A DNA stretch of 64,000 bases from JAFMJV01 sp963800275 (GTDB lineage Bacteria > Chloroflexota > Limnocylindria > Limnocylindrales > CSP1-4). This document shows positions 51,778-60,647 of this stretch, piece by piece. The stretch spans positions 186,001-250,000 of the forward strand of contig CAWDAI010000007.1 of assembly GCA_963800275.1 (NCBI GenBank), given 5' to 3'. A model generated the notes under the pieces. That model searched no databases. It saw nothing but the letters and a program-made list of their open reading frames with translations, and had not been told where the DNA came from. Each line of letters opens with the position of its first letter. Positions within the stretch are counted from its first letter, which is position 1. A program made the position numbers and the translations under genes.

Positions 51778-54684
51778 TTATCCGGCGGCGCCGGCGCCGA
51801 CTTCCTGCGCCGCCGCGTGCTCGTGTAGCGCCAGTTCGGCTTCGTGGTCAGCCGGCTTGAGGTCGAAGGTGACCTTGCGCACGGTGCCAGTGAAGGCATA
51901 GGGCGCGCGGTCCTCGTAGGCGAGGTCCACCACACCACCGTTGTCGCGGCCCATGTCCATGCCCGCGTAGGTGCTGTAGATGAGCGAGACCGTCTTGTCC
52001 AGGCGGCCCTCGCCGATCTGGCGATCGTTCGCCCACAGCGTCACCTTGCCTCCGGAGCTCGGGACCGGCTCGTCGATCTCGAAGAGCATCTTGAGGTTCA
52101 CGTCACCGCTGGGGAGCGGCTCGGTCGAGACCTGCTTGTAGGTGTCGATGCCGAGGTATTGGTAGGTGTGGTTGAGGTAGCCGTTCTCGTCCACCCACAG
52201 GGCGAAGCCGCCGATGAAGTCGGCGTAGGCCACGAGCACACCTTCGGCGCCCCCCTCGGGCACGTGCGCGTCGGCCTCGATGGCGTAGGACCGCCCGACG
52301 ATCCGGGGGATGACCGGTGTCTGCACGTTCTGCACGTCGCCGGCGAACTCGAAGCGGGTCCGTGTCGGCATCGGTGGCAACATCCCGAAGAAGGCCGAGA
52401 AGCCGCCCAGCAGGGGCAGGGCCCGGTTGCGTGCCGCCTCCTCCCACCAGATCGCCTGCAGCTCCTCAAGCTTGCCGGGGTTCTCCGCCGCGAGGTCGTG
52501 GGCCTGGCTGAAATCCTCTGGCAGGTAGTACAGCTGCCAGGGGTCCTTGGCCGGATCCCAGTCGCCACCGGGCGCGAAGTGCTTGAGCGTGGCGGGCGAG
52601 AAGTCCCAGGGCAGCTTGTCCAGCTTGGCACCCGCCCACCAGCCCTGGTGATAGATGGCGCGGCTGCCATACATCTCGAAGTACTGCGTCTCGTGGCGCT
52701 CGGGCGCCTTCGCGTCATCGAAGGTGTAGGCGAAGCTGGTGCCGTCCATGCGCTCCTGTGCGATGCCGTCCACGGTGGCGGGTTCCGGCAGGCCGACGAG
52801 CTCGAGGATCGTCGGCACCACGTCGATGCAATGCGTGAACTGGCGGCGGATCTCGGCGTCGGCCGGGATGCGGCGCGGCCAGGCCACCACCATCGGGTCG
52901 CGTGTGCCGCCCAAGTGGCTGGCCATCTGCTTGCCCCAGGGGAAGGGCGTGTTGTTGGCGTGCGCCCAGGCCGCCGCGAAGTGCGGAGCGGTGTGGATGC
53001 CACCAAGCTCCTCGATGCCGCCCCACTTCTCGATCAGCTCCAGCTGCTTCTCGGCCTCGAGGACCTCACCGTTGAAGAAGGTCGTCTCGTTGAACGAGCC
53101 GGTGAGTGTGCCCTCCATGCTCGCCCCGTTGTCACCCCAGATGTAGATGACCAGCGTGTCTTCCAGCTCACCCATCTCCTCGATCGCATCGAGAAGCCGG
53201 CCCACGTTCCAGTCGGCGTTCTCCGAGTAGGCAGCGAACACCTCCATCTGGCGCGCGTACAGCTGCTTCTCCGCTTCGCTGAGCGTGTCCCAGGCCGGGA
53301 AGAGGTCAGGACGCTCGGAAAGCTCGGTGCCCTGCGGTACGAGGCCCAGGTCCTTCTGGCGCTGCAGTGTGCGCTCCCGGTAGGCATCCCAGCCGTCGTC
53401 GAAAACGCCCTTGTACTTGTCGGCCCACTCCTTGCCCACGTGGTGCGGGGCGTGGCTGCAGCCGGTGGAGTAGTACATCATCCAGGGCTTGTCAGGGTCG
53501 TGGGCACGGACGCCATGGACCCATTCCACGGCCTTGTCGGTGATGTCATTGGGGAAGTAGTAGACCTTGCCGTCGTCAGCCTCGGGCACGCCCGGCGTGG
53601 AGTTGTCCGCGGTGATGACCGGGTCGTATTGGCCGGCGGCGCCGGTAAGGAAGCCCCACCAGTGGTCGAAGCCCCAGCCCAGCGGCCAGTGATCGAACGG
53701 TCCGGCCGGGCCCATCTCTCGACCCGGTGTCATGTGCCACTTGCCGAAGCCGCCCGTGACATAGCCGTTCTCGCGCAGGATGCGGGGCAGGGCCGTACAA
53801 CTGCGCGGGCGTGTGCCCGTGTAGCCGGGGAAGGGCCCGGGGAACTCGGCGATGCCGCCCATGCCCACGCGATGGTGGTTGCGACCGGTCAGCAGGGCCG
53901 CGCGCGTGGGCGAGCAGACCGCGGTGACGTGGAAGGCGTTGAACGTCTGGCCCATCTCCTGGACCCGGCTCAGGGCCGGTGTCTGGATATCACCACCGAA
54001 GGTGCTGGGGCCGCCGAAGCCGGCATCATCGATGAGCACGATGAGCACGTTGGGTGCGTTCTCGGGGGCCTTGGGCCCGGCGATGAACGACCAGTCCCCC
54101 ACGGACTCATCCATCGTGCGTCCGATGGCTCCGCCGAAGACGCGATCAGGGATGGGCAGGATCGTGCGCTCGGGCGTGAACTTGCCCATGGCCTCGGCTA
54201 GAGACTGCTGGAGGGCCTTGGTGCCCTTGGCCTCGGTGGTCACGACGGACTTCATGGGCGAGCCCGGCAGCTTGCGTTCCACGGCCAGGCGCTGGTCGCT
54301 GTCGAACATGGTGATGACGGCCGCCGTACCCGGCTTCATAGCCTCGCCGATCTGTTCGTGCAGGCCAGACTCCAGCTTGTGGCTGGCGAACTTGCCGACG
54401 ATCGCGCCCGCAGCGGCGCCGACCGCGACCGAGGCCAGCAGCGGCGGAGCCGCGAGGCCGACCAGGAAGCCGACCGAACTGCCCCAGCCGACGCCCTTGC
54501 GCCCGAGGTGGTCGCCGGTCTGTCGAACGCTGACGTTTCCGTCCTCATCGTGTGCCACGAGGATGGCGGCTTCGATCCTGGCGGCCTTGGACTGGACCGC
54601 GGCGATCAAGGCGTCGAAGTCGGTCTCGGCCGTCTCGACGGTCTGATATCCGGCGACCAGGACATCGGTGGTCGGCTCTGCCAT
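51778..54684 (-). CDS. Arylsulfatase with fused N-terminal DUF1269 domain
   Basis: This 968-residue protein has a DUF1269-like domain in residues 1-165 (VLVAGYQTVETAETDFDAL, a glycine-rich helix pair LVGLAAPPLLASVAVGAAAG, MKPGTAAVITMF). A full type I sulfatase follows, with metal-binding LIDDAGFG (218-225) and the formylglycine motif CSPTR at 257-261, then GKWHMTPG and the C-terminal sulfatase domain. Sulfatases of this branch hydrolyse aryl or alkyl sulfate esters and need Cys 257 converted to formylglycine. No signal peptide is seen. ATG 54684 follows GAGGAGC by five bases. The linker includes ILPIPDRVFGG, resembling the normal N-terminus of unfused relatives, so this looks like gene fusion. 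Confidence 0.87.
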   Translation of the reverse strand: MAEPTTDVLVAGYQTVETAETDFDALIAAVQSKAARIEAAILVAHDEDGNVSVRQTGDHLGRKGVGWGSSVGFLVGLAAPPLLASVAVGAAAGAIVGKFASHKLESGLHEQIGEAMKPGTAAVITMFDSDQRLAVERKLPGSPMKSVVTTEAKGTKALQQSLAEAMGKFTPERTILPIPDRVFGGAIGRTMDESVGDWSFIAGPKAPENAPNVLIVLIDDAGFGGPSTFGGDIQTPALSRVQEMGQTFNAFHVTAVCSPTRAALLTGRNHHRVGMGGIAEFPGPFPGYTGTRPRSCTALPRILRENGYVTGGFGKWHMTPGREMGPAGPFDHWPLGWGFDHWWGFLTGAAGQYDPVITADNSTPGVPEADDGKVYYFPNDITDKAVEWVHGVRAHDPDKPWMMYYSTGCSHAPHHVGKEWADKYKGVFDDGWDAYRERTLQRQKDLGLVPQGTELSERPDLFPAWDTLSEAEKQLYARQMEVFAAYSENADWNVGRLLDAIEEMGELEDTLVIYIWGDNGASMEGTLTGSFNETTFFNGEVLEAEKQLELIEKWGGIEELGGIHTAPHFAAAWAHANNTPFPWGKQMASHLGGTRDPMVVAWPRRIPADAEIRRQFTHCIDVVPTILELVGLPEPATVDGIAQERMDGTSFAYTFDDAKAPERHETQYFEMYGSRAIYHQGWWAGAKLDKLPWDFSPATLKHFAPGGDWDPAKDPWQLYYLPEDFSQAHDLAAENPGKLEELQAIWWEEAARNRALPLLGGFSAFFGMLPPMPTRTRFEFAGDVQNVQTPVIPRIVGRSYAIEADAHVPEGGAEGVLVAYADFIGGFALWVDENGYLNHTYQYLGIDTYKQVSTEPLPSGDVNLKMLFEIDEPVPSSGGKVTLWANDRQIGEGRLDKTVSLIYSTYAGMDMGRDNGGVVDLAYEDRAPYAFTGTVRKVTFDLKPADHEAELALHEHAAAQEVGAGAAG

Positions 54685-55290
54685 CACGTGCTCCTCATGC
54701 CAATGGGCATCTCTCATGCGGGCTGCGGCGGGCGGTGGTCATGGGGAACCTCCATACCCCATTCCCCCATGAAGCAGCGGTGCACACATCGCCCGGAGCG
54801 GATGAAACCAGCGAACTGCGTCATTCGGCCGCAGCGTGTTGGGCCTGCAGGTCCCGCTGCAGATCCAGGCCGGGTTCGCGGCCGGCTGGACGCCGGACAG
54901 GACCAGCCCGCTGCAGGCCGCAACCAGGCGGGTGTCGTACTGCCCCGAGGTGCGGGTATCAACCGTTTTGGATGATGTCGCAGCTTCCTCCCTGGGCCGA
55001 TGCTTGCCCGGGCTTGGCGGATTCCCGTGAAGGGTTCACCTTGCCCGGATCCGTCAGAGGGAGCCGGTGAGCGCACCACCTACGACAGCGGATGCCCAGC
55101 CCAGATCATGGACCACCTGGTCGACGAAGCCGTCGTCTCCGCCTGCGGCCCGGATATGCTAAAGGAGGGCCAAGGACATCCTGGGTCAGACTAGGACCGA
55201 GCAGTCCATCTCGATGGGATCCACGTGCCTGCCCCGCGGTGAGCGGGTACGCCCCGACCGCCCGTCGCCGCCCACAACGAGGAGCTGAGC
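54685..55290. other. Intergenic region without recognised gene
   Basis: These 606 bases lie between divergent genes. I see no tRNA, repeat or supported coding frame. A TATGCT followed by AAAGGAGG around 55155-55170 looks like promoter and ribosome-site elements, but no convincing open frame follows. The GAD ribosome site is GAGGAGC just before 55291. Confidence 0.5.
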
Positions 55291-56684
55291 ATGCTGCATT
55301 CCCGAAGCACGGTCGCCGAGGAGCTCGATGACGACGTCTTCGCCTCGAACGACCTCTCGATCTCCATGCCCAAGTACCGCATGCCGGACAAGGAGCACGA
55401 CCCCCGACATGCTCGCCAGGTGGTCGCCGACGAGCTGATGCTCGACGGCAACTCACGCCAGAACCTGGCCACGTTCTGCCAGACCTGGGTGGAGCCGGAG
55501 GTCCACGAGCTGATGGACCTGACCATCGACAAGAACATGATCGACAAGGACGAGTACCCCCAGACAGCCGAGCTCGAGGCACGCTGCGTGCACATGCTGG
55601 CTGACCTGTGGAACTCGCCCAAGGCCCACGACACGCTCGGGACCTCCACGACCGGCTCGAGCGAGGCGGCGATGCTCGGGGGCATGGCCCTACTGTGGAA
55701 GTGGCGCGAACGCCAGCGAGCGGCCGGAAAGCCGACCGACAAGCCCAACCTGGTGACCGGCCCGGTCCAGATCTGCTGGCACAAGTTCACCCGCTATTGG
55801 GACATCGAACACCGCGAGGTCCCCATGGAGGGTGACCGCCTGATCATGACGCCCGAAGAGGCGCTGAAGCTGGTCGATGAGAACACCATCGGCGTCGTGC
55901 CCACGCTTGGCACCACCTTCACCCTGCCACTATCGAGCCGGTCAAGGCCATCGCCGACGCGCTGGACAAGTTGCAGGCTGAGACGGGCCTGGATATCCCC
56001 ATCCACGTCGATGGCGCCAGTGGCGGGTTCATCGCGCCCTTCACGGACCCCGAACTCGAATGGGACTTCCGGGTGCCTCGCGTCAAGTCCATCAACACAT
56101 CCGGCCACAAGTTCGGTTTGGCCCCCCTCGGTGTGGGCTGGATCGTGTGGCGCGACAAGGATGAGCTGCCCGACGACCTCATCTTCTCGGTCAACTACCT
56201 GGGTGGGAACATGCCCACGTTCGCGCTCAACTTCTCGCGTCCCGGTGGTCAGATCGTGGCCCAGTATTACAACTTCCTGCGCCTGGGTCGCGAGGGCTAT
56301 CGCAAGATCCACCAGGCCTGCTATGAGACGGGCCAGTACCTCGCCGACGAGATCGGCAAGATGCCCCAGTTCGAGATCCTCTATGACGGTCGAGGGGGCA
56401 TCCCGGGGCTGTGTTGGAAGCTCAAGGAAGGCGTCGATCACGGCTTCACGTTGTTCGACCTGGCGGACCGCCTGCGCACCATGGGCTGGCTGGTGCCGGC
56501 CTATACGCTGCCCAAGAACCGGCAGGACCTGGCCATCCAGCGCATTCTGGTCCGCCACGGCTTCAGTCGTGACCTGGGCGAATTGCTGCTGGATGACTAC
56601 CGCATGGCCATCGAGCATTTCGACCGCCACCCGGTGACGACCCCGCTGACCGAAGCCGAGAGCGGCAGCTTCAACCACAGCTGA
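55291..56684 (+). pseudogene. Glutamate decarboxylase, single-base frameshift
   Basis: The frame from ATG 55291 carries the N-terminal GAD segments (LDGNSRQNLATFCQTW, MLGGMALLWKW) to IGVVPTLGTTFTL. After 55927-55935 the frame changes, and LQAETGLDIPIHVDGASGGFIAPF-type sequence, the PLP-Lys motif TSGHKFG and the rest continue to 56684. Restoring one base gives 464 residues, matching E. coli GadB (466). An intact enzyme would convert glutamate to GABA and consume a proton, giving acid resistance. No GadC antiporter is nearby. Either a recent mutation or a sequence error. Confidence 0.88.
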
Positions 56685-56716
56685 GTTCCCTTGCCGGACG
56701 GCCGGGCAGAGACATC

Positions 56717-56748
56717 GAACGGCCCCAGCTCGATCGCTGGGGCCGTTC
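56717..56748 (+). terminator. Rho-independent-type terminator hairpin after GAD
   Basis: GAACGGCCCCAGC (56717-56729) pairs perfectly with GCTGGGGCCGTTC (56736-56748) around a 6-base loop. It stands 33 bases after the GAD stop and only a short T-containing stretch follows. It could also serve the convergent small gene. Confidence 0.75.
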
Positions 56749-56796
56749 ACTTGTGTCGTCGGTGCCCCGTCAGGAAGCAGGGCGTTCGCCGGAACG

Positions 56797-56913
56797 TCAG
56801 CGGCGACGGTCCCGACGATCGGTGCGACGGTTGACGCCCTGCGCCACCGCCTTGGACTCCACGACCATGCAGTCGATCGGTCCGAGTTCCGCGATGTCGG
56901 CGTCTTGCGCCAT
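56797..56913 (-). CDS. 38-residue protein, truncated DUF6325-like N-terminus
   Basis: ATG 56913 is preceded by GGGAGGG and opens a 38-codon frame with ELGPIDCMVVES, resembling the first strand of DUF6325/DUF1269-type proteins (consensus of the type GPIDYLVVEF). After that the sequence becomes Arg/Asp-rich and stops. It may be a small protein or the front end of a decayed gene; no continuation of the family is visible in other frames downstream. Confidence 0.4.
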   Translation of the reverse strand: MAQDADIAELGPIDCMVVESKAVAQGVNRRTDRRDRRR

Positions 56914-57126
56914 GCTACCCTCCCACGTGACTTGGCCGTCGTGCGCTGGCCGGACACGCTGCCGCCGGCCGCCTGCGGCCGGTATCACCATCCAGGCGTG
57001 CGCTTCCTCCGTGGTCATCGCACGTATCGGTCGAAACGGAGGGTGTCTGTTGCGGCTGGCGGGGCAGGAGGCGCGACGCGGATCGCGCGCACACGAGACA
57101 CGCTTCCGTGACGGGCGGCTCCCCGG

Positions 57127-59355
57127 ATGAACCCTGCGAGAATCCTGCGCGCGGTCGAGCGACGGAGGCTGCTCGACCGTATGAGCGAGGCAGACACCGT
57201 GCCCTTGATGACGGTCCTGGCGCCGGCTGGATTCGGCAAGACCACACTCATCACCCAGTGGGCAGAACGGTTCGAGCGTTTCGCTTATCTCCGCCTGACG
57301 AGGAACCACGACGATGCCACCGAGCTGGTGACCGACCTCGCCTCGGTCCTGCGTGGGTTCGCCCCGATCGACGAGGAGGCGATCAGGTCCCTGGCCGGAC
57401 GGGGGCTGGAACCCGGACTGGCCGGGGCGGGCAGGCTGGTAGACGGCCTCGCCCGATTCGGAGGGACCGCGCTCCTGGTGCTCGATGACGTGCACGCCGT
57501 CACGGATCGCCGCGCAGGTGACGCCCTCAACGTCCTGATCGAACAGCTGCCGCCCGGCCTCCGGGTCGCGGTCGCTGGGCACGACGCACCGGTGTTACGC
57601 CTGGCCCGCCTGCGTGCGGCGGGCCAGGTGATGGGGTTGGACGAGTCCGATCTGGCCTTCGATGGTGCCGAGACACGCGTCCTGGCCAAGTCATTGCGCG
57701 TCTCGCTCTCCGACGACGACGTCGCAGTGATCATGGCTGAGACCGGCGGCTGGCCGGTGGCCGTCTCCCTGGCGATCAACAGCCTGGCTGCAGCGGGGGA
57801 GGAAGGGGACGCCCCGCCCAAGGCGATCGTGATGCACTCGATCAACGAGTACATCCGCGCTGAGCTGCTTGACCCGCTGGATCCCGACCGTCGTTCCTGG
57901 CTGCTGCGATCGTCTGTCCTGGAAACCATGTCCGGCCCACTCTGCGACGCTGCCCTGGAGGTGTCGGGCTCCCTGGAGCAGCTGCGTGAGCTGGAGCACT
58001 CCAGTCTGCTCATCACGCCCACCGATGCCACCCGTACTGCCTTTCGCTACCACCGCCTGCTGCGGGCCGTCCTGCGTGACGAGCTGGACGCGGGATCGCC
58101 GCACGAGGCGCCCACTATCGCCGCGCGAGCGGCGCGTTGGCACGACGGCCAGGGACGGATGCTCGATGCTTTCGAGTTCGCGCGTCTGTCCGGGGACCGC
58201 GATCTGCTGGCAGAGCTGCTGGTCAAGTATGTCTGGCCACTCCACTGGTCCGGCCGCATCGCCACCATGGACCGCTGGGTCCGCATGTTCGATCAGGCGG
58301 GCGTGCGCGAGCACTATCCCGATGTCGCCACGGTGGCCGGGTTCGTGTTCACCATCGACGGACGTCGGCATGAAGCCGAGTACTGGCTGGCGGCGGCTGA
58401 GGCTGCGCCAGGTTCCAGGCTCATGCCCGATGGCTCCACGCAAGAAGCGTGGGTCGCCATGCTCCGAGGGATGATGTTGGGCCGAGGCGTCGAAGCCTTG
58501 ACTGTCGATGCCCAGATCGCGGTGGCGGGCATGCGGCCAGACAGCCCGTTCATTCCCGGCGTGCGCCTGTTGATGGTCCTGGCGACGTGGCTGTCCGGCC
58601 GGCTCGACGATGCACTCGCGCTGGCGGCTGAGACGGCAGCGATCGCAGACGCGCGCGGGGCGGTCCCGGGGTTCGCCATGGCCGCGGCCATCGAGGCCTC
58701 TCTGGCGTTGCGGACCGGTCAGATCCGCCGTGCCCGCATGGTCGTGGAGCGGGCCTGCCGCCGGGTGCTCGCCGCCGGCTTGAATGAGTACGTGCTCGCG
58801 GCCCATCTGCATGCGGTCGCCGCGCGCGTCGCCGTGGCGTCAGGTGAGGCCGACGATGCACGGCGCCATCTGGCCCCCGTGGAGCGGCTGCGACCCTTGA
58901 TGACCGCCTCGGCGCCGTGGCTCTCGGTCTCCGTCCGTCTCGACGCTGTCGAGGCGTTCATCGCGTTGCGCGAGGTCGCCTCCGCGCGCACCCTGATGCG
59001 TGAGATCGATGACATCCTGCGCGTGCGGCCGGACGTGGGCAGCCTCACCGAGGATGTGCACGGCGTCCACCAGCGCCTTGCTTCCATCACCGAGGCCGGG
59101 GCCGCACAGTGGACGCTCACGACCGCCGAGCTGCGGGTGCTCCAGTACCTGCCGACCCACCTGACCTTCGGAGAGATCGCTGAACGCCTGTACGTGTCCC
59201 CGCACACCATCAAGTCGCAGGCGGTGGCCATCTACAGCAAGCTCGGCGTGTCTTCGCGTCGCATGGCGATCGAGAAGGCGGTCGAGTTCGGGCTGCTTGA
59301 CGGTGCCGCGCTGCGCTTCCCCCTGGGCCCGGAAGCCGAGCCTGGGATCGGCTGA
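57127..59355 (+). CDS. LAL/MalT-type LuxR-family transcriptional regulator
   Basis: This 742-residue regulator has an N-terminal STAND-type ATPase (Walker A APAGFGKTT at 32-40, Walker B LLVLDDVHA), a helical repeat middle (about 330-650, TPR-like pairs rich in Ala/Leu) that should bind an inducer, and a C-terminal LuxR helix-turn-helix (LTTAELRVLQYLP ... EIAERLYVSPHTIKSQAVAIYSKLG, about 675-735). MalT-like proteins activate promoters after inducer and ATP binding. It lies ahead of a CMD-like gene and may control it or the GAD gene upstream. The start has no clear Shine-Dalgarno. Confidence 0.88.
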   Translation: MNPARILRAVERRRLLDRMSEADTVPLMTVLAPAGFGKTTLITQWAERFERFAYLRLTRNHDDATELVTDLASVLRGFAPIDEEAIRSLAGRGLEPGLAGAGRLVDGLARFGGTALLVLDDVHAVTDRRAGDALNVLIEQLPPGLRVAVAGHDAPVLRLARLRAAGQVMGLDESDLAFDGAETRVLAKSLRVSLSDDDVAVIMAETGGWPVAVSLAINSLAAAGEEGDAPPKAIVMHSINEYIRAELLDPLDPDRRSWLLRSSVLETMSGPLCDAALEVSGSLEQLRELEHSSLLITPTDATRTAFRYHRLLRAVLRDELDAGSPHEAPTIAARAARWHDGQGRMLDAFEFARLSGDRDLLAELLVKYVWPLHWSGRIATMDRWVRMFDQAGVREHYPDVATVAGFVFTIDGRRHEAEYWLAAAEAAPGSRLMPDGSTQEAWVAMLRGMMLGRGVEALTVDAQIAVAGMRPDSPFIPGVRLLMVLATWLSGRLDDALALAAETAAIADARGAVPGFAMAAAIEASLALRTGQIRRARMVVERACRRVLAAGLNEYVLAAHLHAVAARVAVASGEADDARRHLAPVERLRPLMTASAPWLSVSVRLDAVEAFIALREVASARTLMREIDDILRVRPDVGSLTEDVHGVHQRLASITEAGAAQWTLTTAELRVLQYLPTHLTFGEIAERLYVSPHTIKSQAVAIYSKLGVSSRRMAIEKAVEFGLLDGAALRFPLGPEAEPGIG

Positions 59356-59470
59356 GGTCCGTTTCCCCCGACCCGGGTGATGACGGTCCACAGGGGTGGC
59401 GACATCATCCCTCTGAGCCCCCGCTCCTCGGGTGCCACAGGCTTGACCATTGACTTGGAGGGTGGCCACC

Positions 59471-59809
59471 GTGCTCACACCCGCGCAGGAGACGCTGCTG
59501 CGGCAGCTCAGCATCGGCGACGAGGCGTCGCTCACGAACGAGCTGCCCGACTCCGCACACGTGCTCGAAGAACGGACGGCGGCCTTGGTGCGCCTGTCAG
59601 CGCTGATCATGCGGGACTCGCCCCTCGCTTCGTACCAGCGCGCGGCCAATACGGCCCTCGATGCCGGCGTCTCCGTGGATGAGATGCTGGCCCTGCTGCC
59701 GCTGCTGGCACAGCTGGCCGGCTCCACGGCCGTATTCAACGCGGCGCCCAAGCTGGCCATGGCCCTGGGCTATGACGTCGAGACCGGCCTGGAACAACTC
59801 ACCTCGTAG
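59471..59809 (+). CDS. Carboxymuconolactone decarboxylase-like (CMD/AhpD-fold) protein
   Basis: This 112-residue all-helical protein matches the CMD fold (EERTAALVRLSALIM, YQRAANTALDAGVSVDEMLALL, AGSTAVFNAAPKLAMALGYD). The CxxC of AhpD peroxidases is absent, so it is not a disulfide reductase; decarboxylase-like or unknown roles remain. GTG 59471 lies nine bases after GGAGG. The next membrane-protein gene starts 15 bases after its stop. Confidence 0.7.
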   Translation: MLTPAQETLLRQLSIGDEASLTNELPDSAHVLEERTAALVRLSALIMRDSPLASYQRAANTALDAGVSVDEMLALLPLLAQLAGSTAVFNAAPKLAMALGYDVETGLEQLTS

Positions 59810-59824
59810 CGTGGGGCGGATCCC

Positions 59825-60565
59825 GTGAGTGAGCGAGCCCCCGCCGGCGCAGGCCGCTGGCAGATCGACCGCGCCTGGGTCGTCATCGGGCTGGTCCTGC
59901 TCGGCGCCCTCGGGGTCATGCTGCTGGGCGCGCTCATGGCTCCCGAACGTCAGGACGACATGTGGGTCAACATCGTGGGCCGCAGCGCGCAGCTCATCGC
60001 GCTGGCCCTGGCCGGCGGCGTGGTCGGCGCTGTCATCCACGACCGGGATGCCGCGCGGGCGGCGGTCCAGCGACGGGATGCTGCCCTGCGCGTGTTCCTT
60101 GACGAGGTCGAGGCTGCGTTCGCCGAGGCCCAGACGTCGCGGCGGATGCTCCGGACGCTCGGTTTCGACGGTCAGCGGGAGATGCATCTCACGCCCGAGC
60201 AGGTGGAGGGCTTCCGTGCCCAGATGGCCCTGCTCAACGACGCTGAGCTCCAGTTCGAGGGACTGGCTCGCAAGGCCGCGGCCCTGGCCGGCCCACTGGC
60301 CACGGCGGCCGAGGAGACGGTCGCTCGGCTGGCGGCGATCCACGAGTACCTCAATGGCGTGATGCGAGAGTGGGAGGTGAGCCCAGACGCCATCCGGGCG
60401 GAGGGCACGAACACGGCCCTGCTGTCATGGCCGCGGTTCTCTGCGTTCGTGGGCTACGACGACGAGGCTGCCGACTCCTTCCGGCGGGGGGTGGCAGAGG
60501 ACATCTTCGCCATCGAGCATCTGATCGGGTCGCTCGGGGCTGGCAGGTCCGCCTCGGTCTCGTGA
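59825..60565 (+). CDS. Membrane protein with two N-terminal helices and coiled-coil domain
   Basis: This 246-residue protein has two membrane helices (about residues 18-40 and 52-72), then a long alpha-helical cytoplasmic region (ARAAVQRRDAALRVFLDEVEAAFAEA ... LARKAAALAGPLATAAEETVARLAAIHEYL) with coiled-coil character. I recognise only a general resemblance to small bacterial membrane/coiled-coil proteins. It sits 15 bases after the CMD-like gene and probably shares its transcript. Confidence 0.65.
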   Translation: MSERAPAGAGRWQIDRAWVVIGLVLLGALGVMLLGALMAPERQDDMWVNIVGRSAQLIALALAGGVVGAVIHDRDAARAAVQRRDAALRVFLDEVEAAFAEAQTSRRMLRTLGFDGQREMHLTPEQVEGFRAQMALLNDAELQFEGLARKAAALAGPLATAAEETVARLAAIHEYLNGVMREWEVSPDAIRAEGTNTALLSWPRFSAFVGYDDEAADSFRRGVAEDIFAIEHLIGSLGAGRSASVS

Positions 60566-60647
60566 CCATCGAGGCTCGGGCCTCCTCGCGCTGGGTTCGG
60601 CCCACGCGCAGACCCGCCCCGCCGTTGGCTCGCGCGGACGGCGCACC

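Noticed and set aside
51844..54201. 785-codon plus-strand open frame
   Set aside because: Antisense to the arylsulfatase fusion; composition rich in His, Arg and Gly with no recognisable domain.
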